NCBI GenBank assembly: GCA_023446735.1
Contig: JAEXPQ010000199.1
Location: 1 to 20,586 of the forward strand
Origin: Verrucomicrobiota bacterium
GTDB lineage: Bacteria > Verrucomicrobiota > Verrucomicrobiia > Opitutales > Opitutaceae
Reading direction: 5' to 3'
Length of the DNA stretch: 20,586 bases
Shown here: positions 1-6,951 of the stretch, piece by piece
Position numbering within the stretch: position 1 is the stretch's first letter
Layout of the letters: every line of letters begins with the position of its first letter
Program-made: the position numbers and the translations under genes
Notes under the pieces: model-generated
Databases searched by the model: none
Seen by the model: only the letters and a program-made list of their open reading frames with translations
What the model was told of the DNA's origin: nothing

Positions 1-2
1 CC

Positions 3-641
3 GCCGAACTCTCCGCCAGCGACCTCGCGCGCACCGAACCGCTCCACCGCACCGGCGTGCTCGCCGACGACGCGTTCGACCGCGCCCGCCTCACGCATAC
101 GCGCAACCAACAAGCGGTGACAGAGCTCGCGGCCCAGCTCGCCACCGCGCAGCTCGGCGCGCGCAGCGACGCCCTCGCCGCCGCCACCGCCGAGACCGCC
201 GCCGCCGAAGCCGCCGAGACGCGTGCCCGCTGGGCCGTCGACCAGAAGACGGTCGCGGCCCCGGCCGCCGCGCTGGTGTTCGATGTGCTCTTCCGCCCCG
301 GGGAATTCGTCCCGGCGGGACAGCCGGTCGTCTCGCTCCTGCCGCCCGCCAACCTCAAGTTCCGTTTCTACGTGCCCGAGGGCGAGGTGGCGAAGCTCCA
401 GCCCGGCCAAGCCGTGCGCTGCACGCTCTCAGGCCGCGATCATCCGCTCGAGGCGCGGGTGAGCTACATCTCGCCGCAGGCCGAGTTCACGCCGCCGGTC
501 ATCTACAGCCGTGAGAACCGCGCCAAGCTCGTCTTCCTCGTCGAGGCGCGCCCCACGCCCGCCGTCGCCGCCACGCTCCACCCGGGCCAGCCCGTCGAGG
601 TCTTTCCGGTGAGCCCGTCGTCAGTGGACCATGACCGGTAG
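3..641 (+). CDS. HlyD-family periplasmic adaptor of an ABC exporter, 5' truncated by window edge
   Basis: This is the C-terminal part (about 212 codons) of a membrane-fusion/adaptor protein. The reading frame is open from the first bases of the window, so the true start lies upstream. The visible part begins with an Ala-rich helical (coiled-coil hairpin) stretch, followed by the second lipoyl half-motif around VFDVLFRPGEFVPAGQPV and a beta-barrel segment containing YISPQAEFTPPVIYSRE, which is typical of YbhG-like HlyD proteins. Such adaptors sit in the periplasm and link an inner-membrane ABC-2 transporter to an outer-membrane channel. The ATPase gene begins 59 bases after the stop, so the genes form an operon. 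The last residues look unlike the family and run into a heptad-like repeat, so the C-terminus may have been extended by repeat sequence. The substrate cannot be told. Confidence 0.88.
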   Translation, partial: AELSASDLARTEPLHRTGVLADDAFDRARLTHTRNQQAVTELAAQLATAQLGARSDALAAATAETAAAEAAETRARWAVDQKTVAAPAAALVFDVLFRPGEFVPAGQPVVSLLPPANLKFRFYVPEGEVAKLQPGQAVRCTLSGRDHPLEARVSYISPQAEFTPPVIYSRENRAKLVFLVEARPTPAVAATLHPGQPVEVFPVSPSSVDHDR

Positions 642-650
642 TCCTTCTCC

Positions 651-699
651 GCCGTCCGAGCACCGTCCACCGAAAACCGTCCAACGCTCACCGCCCACC
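651..699 (+). repeat. Heptad repeat array, 7 units, GNNNACC-like
   Basis: Seven consecutive degenerate 7-bp units fill the spacer up to one base before the ATPase start codon. Nearly all begin with G and end with CC (best description GYCCACC). The rhythm can be followed weakly upstream into the end of the HlyD gene (from about 623). The period is seen directly; any function is unknown. Confidence 0.6.
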
Positions 700-700
700 G

Positions 701-1624
701 ATGCCCGCTCCGCTCGCCATCGACGTCCAAGGCGTCACCAAGCGTTTCTCCGGCCGCGCCGTCGTCGACCGGGTCGACCTGCAGGTGCGGCGCGGCGAGA
801 TCTACGGCTTCCTCGGGCCCAACGGCTCCGGCAAGACCACCTTCATCCGCATGCTCTGCGGCCTGCTCACGCCCGACGAGGGCCGCGGCACGTGCCTCGG
901 CCACGACCTGCGCACCGCACAGGCCGAGATCAAGCGTCATGTCGGCTACATGACGCAGCGCTTCAGCTTCTACGAGGACCTTTCGCTGCGGGAGAACCTC
1001 GACTTTGTCGCCCGCATCTACGGTCTGCCCGACCGCCGCGCCGCCGTCGACCGCAGCCTCGAACGCCTCGGCCTCGCCTCCCGCCAGACGCAGCTCGCCG
1101 GCCAGCTCTCCGGCGGCTGGAAACAACGCCTCGCCCTCGCCGCCTGCCTGCTCCACGGGCCGCAGCTCCTCCTCCTCGACGAGCCCACCGCCGGCGTCGA
1201 CCCGAAGGCCCGCCGCGATTTCTGGGAGGAGATCCACCAACTCGCCGCCGAGGGACTCACCTTCCTCATCACCACGCACTACATGGACGAGGCCGAACGC
1301 TGCCACAGCCTCGCCTACATCGCCTACGGCAAGCTGCTCGCCCGCGGCACCGTGGCCGAGGTCGTGCGCGGCGCCGGCCTCTCGACCTGGCGGGTGAGCG
1401 GCCCCGACCTCCACGCCTTGGCGACACAGCTCCGCGGCCGCCCGGGCATCGAGCAGGTCGTCGCGTTCGGCGCCACGCTCCACGTCTCCAGCCGGGACAG
1501 CGGGAAGCTCGCCGCCGCGCTCGCGCCCTTCCGTGCCGGCCCGCACCAGTTCGAGCCGATCCCCTCCGGCCTCGAGGACGTCTTCATCGGCCTCATGGAC
1601 ACCGCGAACGACAACTTCCGATGA
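701..1624 (+). CDS. ABC-2 type exporter ATP-binding protein
   Basis: This 307-residue nucleotide-binding subunit powers export by the adjacent ABC-2 permease. Walker A GPNGSGKT lies at residues 39-46, the signature LSGGW at 136-140 (Trp replaces the usual Gln), Walker B LLLLDEP with Asp160-Glu161, and the H-loop in TTHYMDEAE near residue 192. The approximately 80-residue C-terminal extension is typical of DrrA/CcmA/YbhF-like drug or polysaccharide exporter ATPases. The ATG at 701 gives the canonical beginning of a nucleotide-binding domain; there is no Shine-Dalgarno motif. It lies between the HlyD adaptor and the permease. The stop overlaps an ATG at 1621 (ATGA), suggesting that a coupled downstream gene once began there. 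The substrate is unknown. Confidence 0.95.
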   Translation: MPAPLAIDVQGVTKRFSGRAVVDRVDLQVRRGEIYGFLGPNGSGKTTFIRMLCGLLTPDEGRGTCLGHDLRTAQAEIKRHVGYMTQRFSFYEDLSLRENLDFVARIYGLPDRRAAVDRSLERLGLASRQTQLAGQLSGGWKQRLALAACLLHGPQLLLLDEPTAGVDPKARRDFWEEIHQLAAEGLTFLITTHYMDEAERCHSLAYIAYGKLLARGTVAEVVRGAGLSTWRVSGPDLHALATQLRGRPGIEQVVAFGATLHVSSRDSGKLAAALAPFRAGPHQFEPIPSGLEDVFIGLMDTANDNFR

Positions 1625-1638
1625 GTGCCCTCCGCCAG

Positions 1639-1724
1639 GTAGGGACGTTTCTCCGAAACGTCCGCTTCGACACCCGCGCCTGCCGCAGACCATTGCCACG
1701 GCGGTTTCGGAGAAACCGCCCTAC
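1639..1724. repeat. REP/BIME-like pair of inverted GTAG-flanked hairpins
   Basis: Two hairpins face each other. The left has GTAG at 1639-1642, then a perfect 9-bp stem (1643-1651 with 1655-1663) and loop TCC. The right has a perfect 9-bp stem (1700-1708 with 1712-1720), followed by CTAC at 1721-1724, the inverted GTAG. As stems the two copies are the same except at two adjacent base pairs, and at both the change is compensated on the other side. A GTAG tetranucleotide beside an imperfect or perfect hairpin, arranged as an inverted pair, is the hallmark of REP sequences and BIMEs mobilised by TnpA-REP (RAYT) enzymes. No RAYT gene is in the window. The element lies inside the ABC export operon. 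Confidence 0.8.
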
Positions 1725-1808
1725 CGCTAAGCACGTGGCCCGCTGTGATCTTCTCACCATCCCGGTGACCGCTGCGTCGCATCCGTCTTCCGTCTCCACC
1801 CGCGGCAC

Positions 1809-2948
1809 ATGAAGGCATCTCACCTCAGCTTCTCCCGGTTCTGGGCGGTTGTCCTCAAAGAGTTCATCCAGATGCGACGCGACCGCGTGACCTTCGCGAT
1901 GATGGTCGGCATCCCGCTGCTCCAGCTCGTGCTCTTCGGCTTCGCGATCAACACCGACCCCAAGCACCTGCCCACCGCGCTCGTCGTGGGCGACCAAGGA
2001 CCGTTCGCCCGCACGCTGGTGCAGGGCATGATCCACAGCGGCTACTTCGAGGTCCGGCACCACGCCGCGTCCGAGGCCGAGGCCAACGCCCTGCTGCAGC
2101 GCGGCGAGGTGCAGTTCGTGCTCACGATCCCGGTCGACTTCACGCGGCAGATTCTCCGGGGCGAACGCCCGCAGCTCCTCCTCGAGGCCGACGCGACCGA
2201 TCCCGCCGCCACCGGCAACGCCATCGCCGCGATGAACCTGCTGATGGGCGCCGCGCTCGACCGGGAGCTGGTCGGCCCGCTCGCGCCGTTGCGCGCCCGC
2301 GCCGCCCCGCTCGATTTCCAGATCCACCGCCGCTACAACCCCGAGGGCATCACGCAGTACAACGTCGTGCCCGGACTGCTCGGCGTGGTGCTCACCATGA
2401 CGATGGTGATCATCACCTCGCTGGCCATCACGCGCGAGCGCGAACGCGGCACGATGGAGAACCTGCTCGCCACGCCGGTGCGCCCCGTCGAGGTCATGGT
2501 CGGCAAGCTCGTGCCCTACATCGCGGTGGGCTACGTGCAGATCACGCTGATCCTGCTCGCCGCGAAGTTCCTCTTCGTGGTGCCGATGCTCGGCAGCCTG
2601 CCGCTGCTCTACGGCTGCGCGCTCCTCTTCATCGCCGCCAACCTCATGATGGGGCTCACGTTCTCCTCGATCGCGCAGAACCAGCTCCAAGCCGTGCAGA
2701 TGGCGTTCTTCTTCTTCCTGCCCTCGATCCTGCTCAGCGGCTTCATGTTCCCCTTCCGCGGCATGCCGGAGTGGGCACAATGGGTCGGCTCCTGCCTGCC
2801 GCTCACGCACTTCCTGCGACTGGTCCGCGGAATCCTGCTCAAGGGCAACGGCCTCGCCGAGATCGCGGAGCACCTCTGGCCGATCGCTGTCTTCTTCGTC
2901 GCCGCCATGACCGTCGGCGTGAAGCGCTACCGGCAAACGCTGGATTGA
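1809..2948 (+). CDS. ABC-2 type exporter permease (YbhS/YbhR-like)
   Basis: This 379-residue inner-membrane subunit belongs with the upstream ATPase and HlyD adaptor. The N-terminal KEFIQMRRDRVTFAMM box and first membrane segment (about 28-47) are followed by a large periplasmic domain (about 50-180) ending in RYNPEG. Five further hydrophobic segments follow (about 188-210, 238-258, 262-285, 295-317 and 350-370). The motif TRERERGTMENLLATPVRP in the cytoplasmic coupling region is characteristic of the ABC2_membrane_3 group. Family exporters move drugs, lipids or polysaccharides. Only one permease is present, whereas the E. coli Ybh system has two, so it may act as a homodimer. The start at 1809 gives a normal N-terminus but lies 184 bases after the ATPase stop because of the inserted hairpin pair; there is no Shine-Dalgarno motif. 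Confidence 0.93.
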   Translation: MKASHLSFSRFWAVVLKEFIQMRRDRVTFAMMVGIPLLQLVLFGFAINTDPKHLPTALVVGDQGPFARTLVQGMIHSGYFEVRHHAASEAEANALLQRGEVQFVLTIPVDFTRQILRGERPQLLLEADATDPAATGNAIAAMNLLMGAALDRELVGPLAPLRARAAPLDFQIHRRYNPEGITQYNVVPGLLGVVLTMTMVIITSLAITRERERGTMENLLATPVRPVEVMVGKLVPYIAVGYVQITLILLAAKFLFVVPMLGSLPLLYGCALLFIAANLMMGLTFSSIAQNQLQAVQMAFFFFLPSILLSGFMFPFRGMPEWAQWVGSCLPLTHFLRLVRGILLKGNGLAEIAEHLWPIAVFFVAAMTVGVKRYRQTLD

Positions 2949-3005
2949 GCCAAACACCTCCTGCCGTCCGACCCTCAGTTGTCGCCGTCCGTCACAAACC
3001 CGCGG

Positions 3006-3035
3006 GCACACCGTGGCCCGACGCGTACGGTGTGC
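3006..3035 (+). promoter_or_regulatory. Hairpin immediately upstream of a start codon
   Basis: A perfect 9-bp stem (GCACACCGT at 3006-3014 pairing with 3027-3035) with a 12-base loop ends two bases before the ATG at 3038. It would occupy the ribosome-landing zone of that gene. There is no T-run after it, so an intrinsic terminator for the export operon is less likely. A role in translation control is inference. Confidence 0.4.
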
Positions 3036-3037
3036 GC

Positions 3038-3736
3038 ATGAACGACTCCGCGCCCGTCCCGCACACGCGTCCTCCCGGCACCCGCAATCCCGCGCTCTGG
3101 CTCGCGTGGCTCTCCGCGGCGGGTCTGCTGCTGTACGGGGTGCCGACGCTGCTCGCACCGCCTGCGGTCACTCCGGAGATGCTCGTCTCCGGCGATTTCT
3201 CGAGCATCAAGGTCTCGCGGCTCTGGGGCGCGGTCCAGACGGGCGGAGCGCTGCTCTACGCTTCCGCGCTGCTGCCGCTGGTCGTGCTCTACGCGGTCGC
3301 CGAATTGCGGAGCCGGCCGATCGCCACCGCCGTGATCGCGAGCGCGCTCGGCGTCTCCACCGTGATCGAGATCTTCTCCTACCTGCCCACGCTCGCGCTG
3401 CAGCTCCATCCAGTCCCGCCGCCTCCACCCGAGATCGCTCGCGCGCTCGGGCCGACCAACTGGATCCGTTTCGTCGCGCTCGATATCGCCGGCTTCTCGA
3501 TCGCCTACGTGGCCGGCGGCGCCATAGCGTGGCTGTACCGCCGCCGCGTACCGCTGTTCTCCTGGCTGTTCCTCGCCGGCATCGCGATCTTCTGCCTCCA
3601 CCTTCCGGTGCTGCCGGTCGCGCCGCGCGTCGCCGGCGCGTTGATGGGCGCCTCGATCTGCCTCTGCGCCAGCCTGCCGCTCCTGCTCGCCGCCCTGGCT
3701 GCCCCGGTCGCCTCAGTGAACCAACTCCGTTCCTGA
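3038..3736 (+). CDS. Multi-span integral membrane protein of unknown function
   Basis: This 232-residue protein has a Pro-rich hydrophilic N-terminus and about six hydrophobic segments (roughly 20-38, 65-88, 95-115, 140-160, 170-190 and 195-222). A Pro-rich loop with a run of five prolines lies near residue 130. I recognise no family motif or catalytic residues. The ATG at 3038 is chosen because it directly precedes the hydrophobic core and follows a hairpin that probably belongs to the leader; the frame stays open upstream into the permease gene, so an earlier start cannot be excluded. It is on the same strand as the export operon, 89 bases downstream, but may be a separate unit. Codon use matches its neighbours. 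Confidence 0.7.
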   Translation: MNDSAPVPHTRPPGTRNPALWLAWLSAAGLLLYGVPTLLAPPAVTPEMLVSGDFSSIKVSRLWGAVQTGGALLYASALLPLVVLYAVAELRSRPIATAVIASALGVSTVIEIFSYLPTLALQLHPVPPPPPEIARALGPTNWIRFVALDIAGFSIAYVAGGAIAWLYRRRVPLFSWLFLAGIAIFCLHLPVLPVAPRVAGALMGASICLCASLPLLLAALAAPVASVNQLRS

Positions 3737-3788
3737 TTCCCTGAGTCCCACATTCGCTCCTCCATCTTCTCAGCTCGCCCTTCCGCCC

Positions 3789-3823
3789 ATTCCGCATTCC
3801 GCAATCCGAGATCCGCAATCCCC
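3789..3823 (+). repeat. Heptad repeat array, 5 units, ATTCCGC-like
   Basis: Five 7-bp units (two exact ATTCCGC copies, then AATCCGA, GATCCGC and AATCCCC) lie between the convergent genes and abut the stop codon of yajQ. A related TTCCGCCC stretch just upstream is out of phase by two bases. The period is seen directly; function is unknown. Confidence 0.7.
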
Positions 3824-4309
3824 TCACTCCCGGAAATTCCCGAATCCCACGCTGATCTTCAGGTCGAGCCCGCGCACATGCGCGATGGCGAGCTGGAGGT
3901 CGTCCCGCTTCTTGCCGGTCACGCGCACCTTCCCGTGCTCGATCGCGGCCTGCACCTTCAGGCCGCTCTGGCGGAGCGACACCGCGATTTCCTTGGCGAT
4001 GTCGGCCGGGATCGAGTCGCGCAACGTGAGCACCTGCCGCGCCTTGCCAGTCGACGACATCTCCAGCTTTCCGATCTCGACGTTCTTCTGGCTCACCCCG
4101 CGCCGCGACAGCCGGTCCTGCAGCACCTCCAACACGGCCTCAAGTTTGAACTCCGACTCGGCCGAGAGCGTGATCAGGTTCTTCTCCTCAGTCATCTCCC
4201 ACTGCACGCCGCGGAAATCGAAGCGCGTCTGCAGTTCCTTGCGCACCATGTTGGTGGCGTTCTTGACCTCGGTGAGGTCGACCTCGCAGGTGATGTCGAA
4301 GGACGGCAT
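3824..4309 (-). CDS. yajQ: YajQ-family nucleotide/c-di-GMP-binding protein
   Basis: This 161-residue protein matches the full usual length of the YajQ (UPF0234) family. It begins with the family-typical MPSFDI and carries the segment TRFDFRGV at about 29-36, followed by the two ferredoxin-like halves and the C-terminal end LDLKISVGFGNFRE. Some members bind cyclic di-GMP and act with transcription factors; E. coli YajQ binds nucleotides. Which ligand applies here is not visible. The ATG at 4309 is chosen over an upstream in-frame extension because MPSFDI is the conserved start. It is transcribed away from the small gene at 4432 and converges on the membrane protein at 3038-3736, with only a heptad repeat array between them. 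The cytoplasmic location is inferred from the absence of a signal peptide. Confidence 0.95.
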   Translation of the reverse strand: MPSFDITCEVDLTEVKNATNMVRKELQTRFDFRGVQWEMTEEKNLITLSAESEFKLEAVLEVLQDRLSRRGVSQKNVEIGKLEMSSTGKARQVLTLRDSIPADIAKEIAVSLRQSGLKVQAAIEHGKVRVTGKKRDDLQLAIAHVRGLDLKISVGFGNFRE

Positions 4310-4431
4310 GGCGCCATCAAGCCGCCGGTGCGCGTTCCCCGCCAGCGACAAACGCACCGCTCCGCCGAACCCGGTTGCGCCCGCGCCACGAATCTCGTTG
4401 CCCCGTCGCGCCCGATCAGCGCCCTTGTCGC

Positions 4432-4602
4432 ATGGGACAGAAATACCTGCCGACGATCCGCGACCAGAAAGCCGCCCAACGCTTCCAGTGGCAGCAGCGC
4501 CAGCGCACGCAGAAGGAGCAAGCGGAGTCCGCCCCCGCCGCAGAACCCCCGGCCAAGCCCGTGGCGACGAAAGCGGACACACCGAAACGGGGCGCGAAAT
4601 AG
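4432..4602 (+). CDS. Possible small basic, Gln-rich protein
   Basis: A 56-codon frame begins MGQKYLPTIRDQKAAQRFQW. The first half is Gln/Arg-rich and probably helical; the second half is rich in Pro, Ala and Lys and ends KRGAK. The third codon position is strongly G/C, as in neighbouring genes, and the composition looks protein-like rather than random. I recognise no family. It is divergent from yajQ with about 120 bases between starts, and tail-to-tail with the membrane protein at 4699-5061. The frame is open a little further upstream (from 4375), but that extension is Arg/Pro/Cys-rich and looks non-coding. Chance remains a real possibility at this size. Confidence 0.4.
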   Translation: MGQKYLPTIRDQKAAQRFQWQQRQRTQKEQAESAPAAEPPAKPVATKADTPKRGAK

Positions 4603-4698
4603 CCGCGGTCGCCGCGCGATTCGGCGCGCGGGGCAACCGGAGACTGCTCCGCAGCGCGTGCAAGCTCGCTGCCTACGCGGCAAGCGACTCGTCACAGA

Positions 4699-5061
4699 TC
4701 AGCCCAGCGGTGAGTTGCGCCACTCGGCCGGCAGCAGCGATGCGATGCCGTGCGCCGTCATCTGGTAATAGAGCCAGAAAACAAGCACCCCGAGCGCGAC
4801 CAGGAACAGCGCTTCGCCGACGCCACCGGCGTTGGTCTTGCTGGTGCGGTGCAGGGTCTGCACGAGTTTCTCGAGCGCCGGCGACAGCAGGAACGCCACC
4901 ACCGTGCCGCCGAAGAGCACCAGCGCGATCACGACCGCCGTGCGCAGAAACGGTTCGTCGACCAGCTCCGCCTTGTAGCTCACCACGTTGTTCACGAGAT
5001 TGAGCAGCAGCAGCAGACACGGGAGCACGTAGTAGTTCTTAACCGCGGTGGCCTTCTTCAT
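4699..5061 (-). CDS. Small three-span membrane protein, unknown function
   Basis: This 120-residue protein starts MKKATAVKNYYVL and has hydrophobic segments at about 10-28, 40-58 and 82-102, with a short polar C-terminus. Two lysines before the first segment fit an N-in topology. I recognise no family motif. An alternative ATG at 5112 adds 17 residues (MELKFAHVHRARTLAGP); I prefer 5061 because the extension is less membrane-protein-like, but neither start has a Shine-Dalgarno motif. It is convergent with the small frame at 4432-4602 and divergent from panB. A heptad repeat array (5138-5172) lies upstream of it. Confidence 0.7.
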   Translation of the reverse strand: MKKATAVKNYYVLPCLLLLLNLVNNVVSYKAELVDEPFLRTAVVIALVLFGGTVVAFLLSPALEKLVQTLHRTSKTNAGGVGEALFLVALGVLVFWLYYQMTAHGIASLLPAEWRNSPLG

Positions 5062-5137
5062 GGGCCCCGCCAGCGTGCGGGCCCGGTGGACGTGGGCAAA
5101 CTTCAACTCCACGGCGGCGGCGCGCGGCGCGGTCAGG

Positions 5138-5172
5138 GGTTCCGGGTTCAGAGTTCAGGGTTCAGGGTTCGG
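5138..5172. repeat. Heptad repeat array, 5 units, GGTTCAG-like
   Basis: Five uninterrupted 7-bp units (GGTTCCG, GGTTCAG, AGTTCAG, GGTTCAG, GGTTCGG) lie in the divergent spacer between the small membrane protein and panB. Read on the strand of the membrane-protein gene the unit is CTGAACC. The units differ from each other at no more than two positions. Confidence 0.8.
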
Positions 5173-5190
5173 CGCGCGGGATTAGGCGTA

Positions 5191-5204
5191 CAGGTGGCCA
5201 ACCG
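5191..5204 (+). promoter_or_regulatory. 14-base element shared with the coaB leader
   Basis: CAGGTGGCCAACCG here differs at one position from CAGGTCGCCAACCG at 6909-6922, upstream of coaB. Both are followed within a few bases by a CGTC and TTCG context. It lies about 117 bases before the panB start. It could be a regulatory site or a dispersed-repeat remnant; two copies cannot decide. Confidence 0.35.
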
Positions 5205-5321
5205 GTCGTCTTTCGCGCTGCCCCTGCTCGTGGGCCCCATTCCCCGCTCCGTGTTCTTCGCTCCGCGTTCACCCAGTCCGCCGTTGCCCTCGCCGCCCGG
5301 ATGGCGTTTCTTCCCGGCTCC

Positions 5322-6113
5322 ATGAAGACGATCCGTGAGTTCGCCGCCGCGAAAGCCGAAGGCCGCAAAATCGTTGTCATCACCGCCTACGACGCCTGGT
5401 CCGCCCGCCTCCTGGCCGACGCGCCCGTCGACTGCCTGCTCGTCGGCGACAGCGTGATGATGACGCTCTACGGCGAACGCGACACCCTCGGCGCCACCAC
5501 CGAGATCATGGCGACGCACACCCGCCTCGTCGCTCGCGGCGCGCCCGACAAGCTCATCGTCGCCGACCTCCCCTTCCTCGCCGTGCGCAAGGGTTTCGCC
5601 CACGCGCTCGACAGCGCCGCCGCCCTCCTCCGCGCCGGCGCCCACGCCGTGAAAGCCGAAGGCATCCGCGGTCACGCCGACGTCCTCCACCACCTCGTCG
5701 AATCCGGCATCCCGGTGATGGGCCACCTCGGCCTCACGCCCCAATCCGTGCATGCGCTTGGTGGCTACAAGGTCCAGGCCAAGGAACCCGCCGAGGCCGC
5801 CCAACTCCGGACCGATGCCGCCGCGCTGCAGGAGGCCGGCTGTTTCTCGACAGTGCTTGAATGCGTGCCCGCGGCGCTGGCCAAGAGCGTGACCGAGTCG
5901 TTGAAGATCGCCACCATCGGCATCGGCGCCGGTGCCGACTGCGACGGCCAGGTGCTCGTCTTCCACGACCTCCTCGGTCTCACCCCCGACTTCAAACCGA
6001 AGTTCGTCCGCCGTTTCGCCGACAGCGCGAGCGTGATGAAGACCGGCGTGGTCGCCTACGCCGAAGCTGTCCGCTCCGGCACCTTTCCCGGCGAGAAGGA
6101 AAGCTTCCGCTGA
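5322..6113 (+). CDS. panB: 3-methyl-2-oxobutanoate hydroxymethyltransferase
   Basis: PanB (263 residues) transfers a hydroxymethyl group from methylene-tetrahydrofolate to 2-oxoisovalerate to make ketopantoate, the first committed step of pantothenate synthesis. The TIM-barrel signatures are all present: TAYDA at 21-25, VGDS with metal-binding Asp43, ADLPF with Asp82, VKAEG with Lys111, GHLGLTPQSV, GGYKVQ, LECVP with the expected catalytic Glu near 180, and IGIGAG. Length equals that of the E. coli enzyme (264). I choose the ATG at 5322 (MKTIREF) because homologues start there; an in-frame ATG at 5301 would add MAFLPGS. Neither has a Shine-Dalgarno motif. It is the first of five pantothenate/CoA genes on this strand. 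Confidence 0.97.
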   Translation: MKTIREFAAAKAEGRKIVVITAYDAWSARLLADAPVDCLLVGDSVMMTLYGERDTLGATTEIMATHTRLVARGAPDKLIVADLPFLAVRKGFAHALDSAAALLRAGAHAVKAEGIRGHADVLHHLVESGIPVMGHLGLTPQSVHALGGYKVQAKEPAEAAQLRTDAAALQEAGCFSTVLECVPAALAKSVTESLKIATIGIGAGADCDGQVLVFHDLLGLTPDFKPKFVRRFADSASVMKTGVVAYAEAVRSGTFPGEKESFR

Positions 6114-6251
6114 CAAACCTGCTCCGAACCGTCGGACCCCACCTCAGGTAACGAAGGCCCCCGAGACTTTTCCAGCGCCCTGAACGCTCCGCCCCAGACC
6201 TGCGGTTGCCTCTCCGCCCTTCGTTCTCTTCGTTCCCTTCTTTCGCCTCTG

Positions 6252-6286
6252 CGTCGTCCGTCTTCTGTCGTCTGTCCCCTTCCGCC
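6252..6286 (+). repeat. Heptad repeat array, 5 units, YGTCGTC-like
   Basis: Five 7-bp units (CGTCGTC, CGTCTTC, TGTCGTC, TGTCCCC, TTCCGCC) end six bases before the ATG of the flavoprotein gene. The unit closely resembles the array in front of the next gene, coaB. Upstream of it (about 6214-6245) is a CTTCGTT-rich stretch with a less regular period. Confidence 0.65.
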
Positions 6287-6292
6287 CCAGCC

Positions 6293-6835
6293 ATGGCCTC
6301 GAAAAACGTCCTCTTCTTCCTCACCGGCTCGATCGCCTGCGCCAAGGCCACCACCACGATCTCCCGCCTCGCACAGGCCGGCGTGACCGTGCAGACGGTC
6401 GTGACCCCGGCCGCGCTACACTTCATCGGCAAGTCCACGCTCGAAGGCCTCACCGGCCGCCGCGTATACGACGACATGTGGACCGACGGCGCCGCCCTCG
6501 ACCACATCGACTTCGCCCGCAACGCCGACCTCGCCATCGTCTGCCCGGCCACGGCCAACGCCATCAACCGCCTCGCCGCCGGCATCGCCGACGATCTCCT
6601 GGGCACGCTTTTCCTCGCCTGGGAACTCGACCAGAAGCCATGGCTCATGGTCCCCGCCATGAACCACCGCATGTGGCTGCACCCCGCTACGCAGGCCGGC
6701 GCCGCGACCTTGCGCAGTTGGGGCGTGCGCTTTATCGAACCCGCCGAGGGCATGCACGCGTGCGGCGAGGGCGGCCCAGGCCGCCTCCCCGACCCCGAGA
6801 CCATCGCGGCCGACGTCCTCAAGGCGCTGGGCTGA
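6293..6835 (+). CDS. coaC: Phosphopantothenoylcysteine decarboxylase-type flavoprotein
   Basis: This 180-residue protein matches the HFCD flavoprotein domain that forms the N-terminal half of bacterial CoaBC (Dfp). It decarboxylates 4'-phosphopantothenoylcysteine to 4'-phosphopantetheine using FMN. Seen motifs are the FMN-phosphate segment LTGSIACAKA, active-site His71 in DHIDFAR, the PAMN motif in VPAMNHRMW, and the substrate-recognition clamp ACGEGGPGR with Cys157 reducing the intermediate. It stands alone rather than being fused to CoaB, which is the next gene on the same strand 178 bases later. The ATG at 6293 is chosen because it starts just before the first beta strand; the upstream open frame is pyrimidine-rich leader. 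It could be another HFCD flavoprotein (such as UbiX/EpiD type), but Cys157 and the context favour CoaC. Confidence 0.92.
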   Translation: MASKNVLFFLTGSIACAKATTTISRLAQAGVTVQTVVTPAALHFIGKSTLEGLTGRRVYDDMWTDGAALDHIDFARNADLAIVCPATANAINRLAAGIADDLLGTLFLAWELDQKPWLMVPAMNHRMWLHPATQAGAATLRSWGVRFIEPAEGMHACGEGGPGRLPDPETIAADVLKALG

Positions 6836-6908
6836 AGATCCAGAGGGCAGATTCAGCATTCGACAGACGGTAACGAAGAAAACCAAGGCTCGAGAAACGA
6901 GAGTCACG

Positions 6909-6922
6909 CAGGTCGCCAACCG
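6909..6922 (+). promoter_or_regulatory. 14-base element shared with the panB leader
   Basis: CAGGTCGCCAACCG matches 13 of 14 bases of the site at 5191-5204 in front of panB. It lies about 91 bases before the coaB start. A role is unproven. Confidence 0.35.
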
Positions 6923-6951
6923 CACGTCCTCTTCGTTGCCTTCCGTCTCCT

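Noticed and set aside
1621..1812. 63-codon peptide from the ATG overlapping the ATPase stop
   Set aside because: Most of it is translated hairpin-repeat sequence and an Arg-rich leader; more likely a relic start than a gene.
1593..3158. Minus-strand open frame of 521 codons opposite the permease
   Set aside because: Its composition (His/Glu/Arg/Gln runs) is that of the reverse of a membrane-protein gene; the plus-strand permease has clear family motifs.
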